A stretch of 64,000 nucleotides of DNA from DATDPM01 sp041498815. GTDB taxonomy: Bacteria > Pseudomonadota > Alphaproteobacteria > DATDPM01. Where the stretch lies: positions 1 to 64,000 of the forward strand of contig JBGQJC010000003.1 of assembly GCA_041498815.1 (NCBI GenBank), given 5' to 3'. Shown here in pieces: positions 39,740-45,590 of this stretch; the first letter of the stretch is position 1, and each line of letters starts with the position of its first letter. A program made the position numbers and the translations under genes. The notes below the pieces were generated by a model. The model searched no databases and was not told the origin of the DNA. It saw nothing but the letters and a program-made list of their open reading frames with translations.

Positions 39740-40641
39740 TCATCGGTCAACCGGGGGTCGGTCTTCTGGTCGCGCTGATGCTCGCGCGGGGCGCCGCCAC
39801 CGAGGCGCCGGACCGGACTCCGCCGAACAGCGCGGTGATGCAGCCCGAATTGGTGGCATCGGCCGCTCCCGCCGCGGGCGGGGAAAGCGCCGGTCCGGCG
39901 GCCGTTTCCGCCGAGGGGGCCTTCAAGCGGCTTCCCGCCGGCGAGCAAAAAACCGCGCGGGCGATGCTCGAGGCCGAAAGAGTCGGACCGGCATCGGATC
40001 CCGCCTGGTCGCTCGACAAGATCGCGGCGGCAAAGGCCGCCGGCAAGGACTGGAACGAGATATTGGGCGAGATGCAGGCGCAACACCTGGTCGCCGGCGG
40101 AGACTCGAAGATCGCCGCGATCACGCGCGGCGCATCGGCCAATGGAAAGGAACAGCTTTCCGGCGAGCTCGCCACCGCCAACGGCCCCGGTGACCCGAAG
40201 GCGGCGCAAGCGCCTAGTGCGAACGCCGCCGCATCGGGCGACGCCGGACAGAATTTCGCGCAACTTTCACCCGGCGACCAGAAGATCGCCCGCGCCCTGT
40301 TCGAGGCACAGCAGACGGGCGCGAAATCCGCTGCCCCTTGGTCGCTGGAAAAAATCGCGGGCGCCCGGACGGACAGCGACGGCTGGACTCCGGTGCTGTG
40401 GACGATGCGGCGCAAGGGCCTCATCACCCAGAAGGAACTGGGCGAGATCATGCGCGATCACGAGCGGCGGACCAGGGGCGCCATCGCCCCCGAGGTGACG
40501 CTCGCCGCCGCGGACCAATTCGCCTATCCCGTTGCCGATGCCGAAAGCCCCGCCAAGATGAAATACGTGTCCGGCCCCGCGAATTCCTGCGCCCTGCGCG
40601 ACACCAAGGCGGGCGTGAAGCCCGTCGCCCAAACGGAATAG
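39736..40641 (+). CDS. Unknown exported protein with two internal repeats
   Basis: A 301-residue protein with a hydrophobic N-terminus (GVGLLVALMLARGAA), probably exported. Two related ~56-residue modules are visible, joined by an Ala/Gly-rich linker: residues about 56-112 (FKRLPAGEQKTARAMLEAE, then AWSLDKIAAAKAAGKDW) and about 174-232 (FAQLSPGDQKIARALFEAQ, then PWSLEKIAGARTDSDGW). The shared core is L-x-x-G-[ED]-Q-K-x-A-R-A then W-S-L-[DE]-K-I. I know no function for it. It is translationally coupled to the DUF3568 gene and ends before a bidirectional terminator. Confidence 0.75.
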   Translation: MIIGQPGVGLLVALMLARGAATEAPDRTPPNSAVMQPELVASAAPAAGGESAGPAAVSAEGAFKRLPAGEQKTARAMLEAERVGPASDPAWSLDKIAAAKAAGKDWNEILGEMQAQHLVAGGDSKIAAITRGASANGKEQLSGELATANGPGDPKAAQAPSANAAASGDAGQNFAQLSPGDQKIARALFEAQQTGAKSAAPWSLEKIAGARTDSDGWTPVLWTMRRKGLITQKELGEIMRDHERRTRGAIAPEVTLAAADQFAYPVADAESPAKMKYVSGPANSCALRDTKAGVKPVAQTE

Positions 40642-40707
40642 CCACGGAATAGCCGGGCTCACGTCCGGGCGTCATTACCTCACGGAGTAGGTTCAGGGGA
40701 AGCCTTG

Positions 40708-40756
40708 CGCCGCATCCAGGGCCCGGAGAACCGGGCGGGATGCGGCGTTTATTTTT
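40708..40756 (+). terminator. Terminator hairpin between the unknown gene and rpmA
   Basis: CGCCGCATCC (40708-40717) pairs exactly with GGATGCGGCG (40738-40747); an inner GCCCGG/CCGGGC stem adds stability. On the plus strand it is followed by TTTATTTTT, so it should stop transcription of the plus-strand gene ending at 40641. The T tract covers the last codons of rpmA on the other strand. Confidence 0.8.
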
Positions 40757-41006
40757 GGTCTTCGATCGAGACGAAGGTGCGGCCGTTTTCCTTGGCGCGG
40801 AAGATGACGCGGCCGGGGGTGAGCGCGAACAGCGTGTGGTCGCGGCCCATGCCGACATTGGAGCCGGCGTGGAAGGTGGTGCCGCGCTGGCGCACCAGGA
40901 TATTGCCGGGGACGACGATCTCGCCGCCGAATCTCTTGACGCCCAGACGGCGGCCCGCCGAATCGCGGCCGTTGCGCGACGAACCGCCCGCTTTCTTGTG
41001 CGCCAT
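40749..41006 (-). CDS. rpmA: 50S ribosomal protein L27
   Basis: An 85-residue L27 with canonical MAHKKAGGSSRNGRDSAGRR start, VKRFGGEIVVPGNILVRQRG and VGMGRDHTLFAL. No N-terminal propeptide is present. ATG at 41006 overlaps the rplU stop by one base (TAATG), so L21 and L27 are translationally coupled. Its 3' end lies in the terminator hairpin shared with the opposing gene. Confidence 0.98.
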   Translation of the reverse strand: MAHKKAGGSSRNGRDSAGRRLGVKRFGGEIVVPGNILVRQRGTTFHAGSNVGMGRDHTLFALTPGRVIFRAKENGRTFVSIEDQK

Positions 41007-41533
41007 TACTTCTTCTCCTTACGCTTGCCGGATTTGGGCTTCCTCGCGTCTTTTTTCGCGGCCGGTTTGGCCGCATGCTTATGGGCGGCCTCCTTCTTCG
41101 GCGCCTTCGGCGCTTCCTTGTGAGCGGCCTCTTTATGAGCCGCTTCTTTGTGGGGCGGTTTGGCGTGGGGTTCGGCCTTGGGTTTCGCATGCACCGCCGG
41201 TTTGGCCTTGCGTGGGGCGCCGGCCTGGTAAATGTCGGTGATCTTCAAGACCGTCAATTCCTGGCGGTGGCCGCGGCGCCGGCGGTAATTCTGGCGCCGC
41301 TTCTTTTTGAAGACGATGATCTTTTCACCCCGGGTCTGCTCGATCACGGTGGCCGAGACCGCGGCGCCGGCGAGGAAGGGCTTGCCCACCTTAAGCTCGG
41401 CGCCGTCGCTGATCATCAGCACCTCTTCGAGGTCGATGACCGAGCCGGGCTCGCCCAAGAGGCGCTCGACCGAGATGATGTCGCCGGAAGCCACCTTGTA
41501 TTGCTTCCCGCCGGTCTTGATGACTGCGAACAT
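41006..41533 (-). CDS. rplU: 50S ribosomal protein L21 with long basic C-terminal tail
   Basis: A 175-residue L21. The core (residues 1-103) is normal: MFAVIKTGGKQYKVASGD and FKKKRRQNYRRRRGHRQ. After it comes a ~70-residue extension rich in Lys, His, Ala and Pro, with HKEA repeats and a very basic end (KPKSGKRKEKK). Extended L21 tails occur in some alphaproteobacteria; they may make extra rRNA contacts or bind metal through the many His. I chose ATG 41533 because it matches the L21 family start. Confidence 0.96.
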   Translation of the reverse strand: MFAVIKTGGKQYKVASGDIISVERLLGEPGSVIDLEEVLMISDGAELKVGKPFLAGAAVSATVIEQTRGEKIIVFKKKRRQNYRRRRGHRQELTVLKITDIYQAGAPRKAKPAVHAKPKAEPHAKPPHKEAAHKEAAHKEAPKAPKKEAAHKHAAKPAAKKDARKPKSGKRKEKK

Positions 41534-41730
41534 GGCCGAGTGCCCGAAGGAATGGATTGCGCGAGGGGTGCCCGCGAGAGGCGGCACTATAGCGGCGGGC
41601 CCAAAGCTGTCAACGGATTTTGGCCCGGTTTTCAAGGGAATCGCGGCCGTATGCGCCGGGTTTTTCAAGGGCTTGTGCCCGGCCGCGGCGCGCTTGCCGC
41701 CCTCCGACTCCTTGGGTTAGGGTCCGCGGC

Positions 41731-41820
41731 GGAGGGGTGCCAGAGTGGTCGATCGGGACGGTCTCGAAAACCGTTGTGCCCTTACGGGTACCGAGGGTTC
41801 GAATCCCTCCCCCTCCGCCA
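41731..41820 (+). tRNA. tRNA-Ser (anticodon CGA)
   Basis: A complete 90-base class II tRNA. Acceptor GGAGGGG pairs with CCCCTCC, the discriminator is G and CCA is encoded at 41818-41820. The anticodon loop CTCGAAA lies between ACGGT and ACCGT, giving CGA (reads UCG). A long variable arm with TGCCC/GGGTA follows, and the T arm is GAGGG-TTCGAAT-CCCTC. The last 19 bases occur again at 45431-45449, which suggests an integration or duplication event. Confidence 0.96.
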
Positions 41821-41983
41821 TCATCGGGAAAGGGCGCCTCGTGCGTCCTCTCCCGATGATGATGGGGAGCGTGTTCGAAACCGGAGAGAGGGTTCGACAC
41901 CAAGCCATGCGTTCGCGCGGCGGAAGCCAACGCCGCGCGAAAAGTGTAAGAATCGATGGCGCAGGTGCAGCGGAGCGCAGCGC
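41815..41983 (+). repeat. Structured ~170-base repeat, copy 1 (at tRNA-Ser end)
   Basis: The repeat begins with the CCGCCA that ends tRNA-Ser(CGA) and runs to 41983. It is nearly identical to 45256-45426: one A/G change near the start, a two-base indel and one C/G change. It folds into three stem-loops. One pairs CATCATCGGGAAAGG with CCTCTCCCGATGATG (one mismatch), one is GTGTTCGAA facing TTCGACAC, and one is GCGCGGCG facing CGCCGCGC. No protein is credible here. The remaining bases to 42104 show nothing recognisable. Confidence 0.85.
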
Positions 41984-42104
41984 CGCCATTTGCCAGCGAG
42001 ATTGGTAAGAGCCAGCCTTTCGGGCCAAGCGCGCCGAAGTCATCCGGGCAATGCCGACAGTACCCGTCTTCGAGCACGGCCCCGATGGCAGTTATCACGA
42101 CACG

Positions 42105-42452
42105 CTATTTGACGACGATGGTTCCCGTCATTTGCGGATGCAGCGTGCAAAAGTAATCATAGGTGCCGGATTTGCTGAAGGTAAAGGAGAAGGAGTCCTT
42201 GGTGTCGAGCGCGGACGAGCGGAACCCCTTCCCCTTGCTCATCACCTGATGCGCTTCATCATCTTGGTTGGCCCACGTAACCGTGGTCCCGGGCGACACC
42301 GTGAGCGCCTTGGGTGAGAAGGCGAAGTCTTTGATGACGACCTGATTGGTGTCCCCGGCCCACGCCGCGGGAGACCAGGATGCGGTGATCGCCGGAACGG
42401 CAAGGGCAAGCGCGAGGAAGGTGCGCAGGATCGTATGGCGATGGGCGTTCAT
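42105..42452 (-). CDS. Small blue copper protein (cupredoxin)
   Basis: A 115-residue exported cupredoxin with a signal peptide ending near AAWA. Copper ligands are visible: His in DEAHQV and the Cys-His-Met set in YFCTLHPQMTG, the amicyanin/plastocyanin pattern. It should shuttle electrons or bind copper in the periplasm. I chose ATG 42452 because GGAG lies seven bases before it; an in-frame ATG 12 bases upstream overlaps that site. It lies downstream of, and probably cotranscribed with, the phosphoesterase gene, and divergent from an ECF sigma/anti-sigma pair. Confidence 0.9.
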   Translation of the reverse strand: MNAHRHTILRTFLALALAVPAITASWSPAAWAGDTNQVVIKDFAFSPKALTVSPGTTVTWANQDDEAHQVMSKGKGFRSSALDTKDSFSFTFSKSGTYDYFCTLHPQMTGTIVVK

Positions 42453-42497
42453 GATTTGCTCCATTGAAGCGAGGGCGTTTTCGGGAAAGGGGACCGG

Positions 42498-43475
42498 TCA
42501 GGCGTCGGCGAGGGAACGATCGGTGATGCTCGGCGTCCCGGCCTGCGGCACCATCTCGATGTTCCTTATCCCCAACACCGAGCGCAGCTGCTCGGCAGGC
42601 ACCTTGAGCGGACCAGGGCCCGTGCCCTGGCCGGCGACCGGCTGCGGATAGGCGGTGGAGCGCGCGGTGTAGTAGCGCACGTTGCCTTCGACCTTTTGAA
42701 CAACCTGGTGGATGTGGCCGTTCAGGACGGTGACCGAGCCGAAGCGCTTCACATATTCCATCGCCTGCGGCCAGTCATCCGTGCTCCAGCCCCATTCGGG
42801 ATAAAGCGACCAGAGCGGGATGTGCGAGAACAGCACGATGGGCTGGCTCGCCGACCGGTTCTTGAGATCGTTTTCGAACCACGCGAGCTGCTCGGGTCCG
42901 ATCCGCCCATGGCCGCCGGAAGCGAACTCCATCACGTTGACGAGCGCAACGAAATGCACGCCGCTATGGTCGAAGCTGTACCAGCCTTTGCCGCCGGAAA
43001 TTTTCCCATAACGCTCGAAAAAGGCCGTCTGCTTCTCGTCGAGCACGTCATGTTCGCCGGGCACGACATGGAATTCGGGTATTTTTATTCCCTTGAGGAT
43101 TTCGGCGGCGGCATCGAATTCCGCCGGTTTGGAGAGGTGCGTGATGTCGCCGGTATGGATCACCAATCCGGCATTCGCGGCATTCGCGTTTATGATATCG
43201 ACCGCCGCATGCGCCGTGCCCACCACGTCGGGATTGGCGTCCTTGTTGAAGCCGATGTGGGTGTCGCTGATCTGGACGAAACGGAAGGCGGCGGCATCCT
43301 TGCCCGCATTCGCCGCGCGCGCCGAGCCCGACAACAGGGTCACGGTGGGTACGCCGCCCACCATCGTCCAAAGAAGGCCGGTGCCGGCCCAGGCCATGCA
43401 TTCGAGCACGCGGCGCCGGGTTGGACCGCGCTGATCGTTGCCGGTCACCCCGGTCAAAATCGTCTTGTCGTTCAT
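42498..43475 (-). CDS. Exported calcineurin-like metallophosphoesterase
   Basis: A 325-residue protein. The N-terminus has twin arginines (TRRRVLECMAWAGTGLLW) before a hydrophobic stretch, so Tat export is plausible. The binuclear metal site of the calcineurin-like fold is complete: SDTHIG, HTGDITH, VPGEHD (GNHD variant), LFSHIPLW and NGHIHQ. The substrate is unknown. It is 33 bases upstream of the cupredoxin gene in the same direction. Cupredoxin, phosphoesterase, ECF sigma and anti-sigma genes look like one regulated module. Confidence 0.9.
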   Translation of the reverse strand: MNDKTILTGVTGNDQRGPTRRRVLECMAWAGTGLLWTMVGGVPTVTLLSGSARAANAGKDAAAFRFVQISDTHIGFNKDANPDVVGTAHAAVDIINANAANAGLVIHTGDITHLSKPAEFDAAAEILKGIKIPEFHVVPGEHDVLDEKQTAFFERYGKISGGKGWYSFDHSGVHFVALVNVMEFASGGHGRIGPEQLAWFENDLKNRSASQPIVLFSHIPLWSLYPEWGWSTDDWPQAMEYVKRFGSVTVLNGHIHQVVQKVEGNVRYYTARSTAYPQPVAGQGTGPGPLKVPAEQLRSVLGIRNIEMVPQAGTPSITDRSLADA

Positions 43476-43688
43476 CGTCCTGCCTCTTCAGATTGGTTGA
43501 GTCAGTGATGGAGATTCGGGAATGGGCCGATTTATTCGTGGACGCGGAAAATTTTTCGGGAATAAAATAGCCGGCGACGCGATCATCATCCTGATGTGCA
43601 AAAAATCGCCCCGGCCCTCACCCCTCAAAACCGGGCTGGGCCGGGGGTATGATAGAGCGCCCGCAGTGCTTTTTCCCGACGGACTTCC

Positions 43689-44228
43689 ATGGCAAATCCA
43701 TCCGGCCAGGGCTCCTTCGAGGCGGTTGTCCTTCCGCATCTCGACGCCGCCTTTAATTTGGCTCGCTGGCTGATGCGCAACGGCGCGGACGCCGAGGATG
43801 TGGTGCAGGAGGCGATGCTGCGCGCCCTTACCTATTTCCCCGGCTTCCGCGGAATCAACGCGCGCGGCTGGCTCCTGCAGATCGTGCGCCATGCCGCCTA
43901 TGCCTCGATGAAATTGAACCGTGGCATGGCTTCGGTACCGATTGCGGTCGGGTCGGAGGAGGAGTCCGCTCTCCCGGAGCTTGCGGATCCCGGCGACGAT
44001 CCCGAGGCGCTGCTGATGAAGGCACAGGACCGGAAACAGGTCGGGCTGCTCCTTGCCAGTCTACCGGTGGAGCTGCGCGAGGTTCTGGTACTGCGCGAGC
44101 TTGAGGAGTTGTCTTACAAGGAGATCGCCCAAGTCACCGATACCCCCATTGGGACCATCATGTCGCGCCTATGGCGCGCGCGCCGCCTGCTGGCCGCCGC
44201 CGCCAAGGCCGGAGGCTCGATCCGATGA
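43689..44228 (+). CDS. ECF-type RNA polymerase sigma factor
   Basis: A 179-residue sigma factor with only regions 2 and 4. Region 2 (about residues 14-80) includes ADAEDVVQEAMLRALTYF and the -10 recognition helix FRGINARGWLLQIVRHAA. Region 4 (about 118-170) has LPVELREVLVLRELEELSY and the helix-turn-helix TPIGTIMSRLWRARR. The next gene is its anti-sigma factor, overlapping by four bases (ATGA). The 213-base gap to the divergent phosphoesterase gene includes an AT-rich tract (43530-43570) where an autoregulated promoter could lie, though no confident -35/-10 can be named. Confidence 0.93.
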   Translation: MANPSGQGSFEAVVLPHLDAAFNLARWLMRNGADAEDVVQEAMLRALTYFPGFRGINARGWLLQIVRHAAYASMKLNRGMASVPIAVGSEEESALPELADPGDDPEALLMKAQDRKQVGLLLASLPVELREVLVLRELEELSYKEIAQVTDTPIGTIMSRLWRARRLLAAAAKAGGSIR

Positions 44229-44983
44229 GCACCGCGGGGGGCTGCAAGATGGTCTTGCTGGCGCAAGCGGATTTCGATGGTGAGCTCGATGCGGCGCAAG
44301 CGGCGGAGTTGGAGACGCATCGCGCCGGTTGCCCGATCTGCCAGTCGGCCCAAAGGGAGTTCGCGGGTGCGCGCGCCGCTTTGCGCCACGAAGGTCTTTA
44401 TCGCCGCGCGCCCGATTCCTTGCGCCGGGCGCTAGCCACGCGCCTGGCCGCTGCGACCGAGATGACGCCGGTTCGCAGCGTTGCGTGGTGGCGCGGTCCG
44501 GCGGCCAGTGCCGGGTTAGGTGCGGCGGCGGCAGCGGCCATTTCGTTCCTGCTGCTGTGGCCTGGCCAGCAGAGCATCGTGGATCAAATCGTCGACGATC
44601 ATGTGCGGGCACTTCAGCCGGGGCATCTCGAGGATGTGGTGTCCAGCGACCGGCACACGGTAAAGCCATGGTTCGAGGGCAGGATCGATTTCGCGCCGCC
44701 GGTGAAAGATCTCGCGGACAAGCAATTCCCGCTCAAAGGCGGGCGCCTCGATTACCTCGGCGGAAGGCCGGTCGCGGCGCTGGTCTATGAACGCGGCATG
44801 CACGTAATCAACATGTTCGTCTGGCCCGCCGCGGGCGCCGCGGACTCGACCGCAACCGTTGCCGCGCACAACGGTTACAACGTGATCCACTGGGTGCAGG
44901 AGGGGATGACAATTTGGGTGGTCTCCGATCTCGAGAAGGCCCAGCTCGCCGATTTCGTCCGCCTCTGGAACGCGGCGTCTTAG
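44225..44983 (+). CDS. Membrane anti-sigma factor with zinc-binding N-terminus
   Basis: A 252-residue protein with the anti-sigma zinc motif: Cys8 region GGCKMVLLAQADFDGELD, then ETHRAGCPIC (H-x3-C-x2-C). A transmembrane helix (about residues 97-117, LGAAAAAAISFLLLW) leads to a ~135-residue periplasmic part (DDHVRALQPGHLEDVVSSD, FAPPVKDLADKQFPL). It should hold the ECF sigma at the membrane until a periplasmic signal arrives. ATG 44225 overlaps the sigma stop. The sensing domain has a late Met/Trp-containing section (MHVINMFVWP) with no metal-binding motif I can name. Confidence 0.9.
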   Translation: MSTAGGCKMVLLAQADFDGELDAAQAAELETHRAGCPICQSAQREFAGARAALRHEGLYRRAPDSLRRALATRLAAATEMTPVRSVAWWRGPAASAGLGAAAAAAISFLLLWPGQQSIVDQIVDDHVRALQPGHLEDVVSSDRHTVKPWFEGRIDFAPPVKDLADKQFPLKGGRLDYLGGRPVAALVYERGMHVINMFVWPAAGAADSTATVAAHNGYNVIHWVQEGMTIWVVSDLEKAQLADFVRLWNAAS

Positions 44984-45255
44984 ACTGTCCGCAACGCAAA
45001 CCTCATCCAGGTTGGTTTGGGCAGAGCGATCCCTGATCGGTTTGATTAATTCCCTGATCGCGTCAGAAACTTTCCTGATACGTCGAAAAAATTCCCTGTT
45101 CCGATGCGTAGGGAAATCCTTAGTAACTCACTGAATGGTCTTCCTATATCGAGCCAATTTTCCTTGGCTGGTGCCCGAAATCGGCAAAATTCCCTGTATT
45201 TTCCGCGCTTACAAGGAATTTGCGTCGGAGAAGGGTTCGCTCGAGACTTAGTCCA
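44984..45255. other. Non-coding tract with reiterated TCCCTG motif
   Basis: This gap is lower in GC than its surroundings and shows the short motif (A)TTCCCTG several times: near 45029, 45049, 45091 and 45189, with a variant TTTCCTGATA near 45070 and a reverse form AGGGAAAT near 45110. Frames through it are short and unconvincing. I read it as degenerate repeat or mobile-element scar rather than a gene. The next feature is the second structured repeat. Confidence 0.5.
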
Positions 45256-45426
45256 CCGCCATCATCGGGAGAGGGCGCCTCGTGCGTCCTCTCCCGATGA
45301 TGATGGGGAGCGTGTTCGAAACCGGAGAGAGGGTTCGACACCAAGCCCCATGCGTTGGCGCGGCGGAAGCCAACGCCGCGCGAAAAGTGTAAGAATCGAT
45401 GGCGCAGGTGCAGCGGAGCGCAGCGC
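45256..45426 (+). repeat. Structured ~170-base repeat, copy 2
   Basis: Nearly identical to 41815-41983. Here the first stem is perfect: CATCATCGGGAGAGG pairs with CCTCTCCCGATGATG over 15 bases. The copy starts at CCACCGCCA, which looks like the 3' end of a tRNA-Ser. The other two stem-loops are also kept, including GCGCGGCG/CGCCGCGC. It is followed after four bases by a 19-base duplicate of the tRNA-Ser(CGA) end. Confidence 0.85.
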
Positions 45427-45430
45427 AGCT

Positions 45431-45449
45431 AATCCCTCCCCCTCCGCCA
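45431..45449 (+). repeat. Duplicate of the tRNA-Ser(CGA) 3' end
   Basis: The 19 bases aatccctccccctccgcca exactly match 41802-41820, the T-arm 3' strand, acceptor and CCA of the intact tRNA. No other part of the tRNA is present here. Such 3'-end copies are typical attachment-site scars left by integration at a tRNA gene. The two copies bracket the cupredoxin/phosphoesterase/ECF module, but no integrase gene lies between them. Confidence 0.8.
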
Positions 45450-45491
45450 CAAATGATGGATGGGGCCAACCGGCCCCATCCATCATTTGTG
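45448..45491. repeat. 20-base perfect palindrome
   Basis: CACAAATGATGGATGGGGCC (45448-45467) pairs without mismatch with the bases at 45472-45491 across a four-base loop. There is no T run on either side, so it is a poor terminator candidate. It joins the tRNA-Ser duplicate on its left to an antisense T-arm-like sequence on its right. Confidence 0.85.
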
Positions 45492-45495
45492 CTGA

Positions 45496-45521
45496 TGGCG
45501 ACGCGCGGGATTCGAACCCGA
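45496..45521 (-). other. tRNA 3'-end-like fragment (T arm plus CCA)
   Basis: Read on the minus strand this gives TCGGGTTCGAATCCCG followed by CGCGTCGCCA, the form of a T arm and a CCA end. No matching 5' half or acceptor strand is found upstream, so it is not a working tRNA. The parent tRNA cannot be named. Confidence 0.5.
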
Positions 45522-45590
45522 GGAGAGGGTTTGGGCGGAGCGTCAGCAGACGTTCCGGACGCCGTGAGGCGCCCGCAGGGCGAGTTCCGC

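Noticed and set aside
41610..42098. Minus-strand frames reading through tRNA-Ser and the structured repeat
   Set aside because: They give the familiar EGEGFEPSVP-like artefact of translating the reverse of a tRNA T arm; no protein family is involved.
45448..45491. The palindrome as a rho-independent terminator
   Set aside because: The stem is strong, but neither side has a T tract.
45496..45590. A complete minus-strand tRNA
   Set aside because: The T arm and CCA are present, but no acceptor 5' strand, D arm or anticodon arm can be built upstream.
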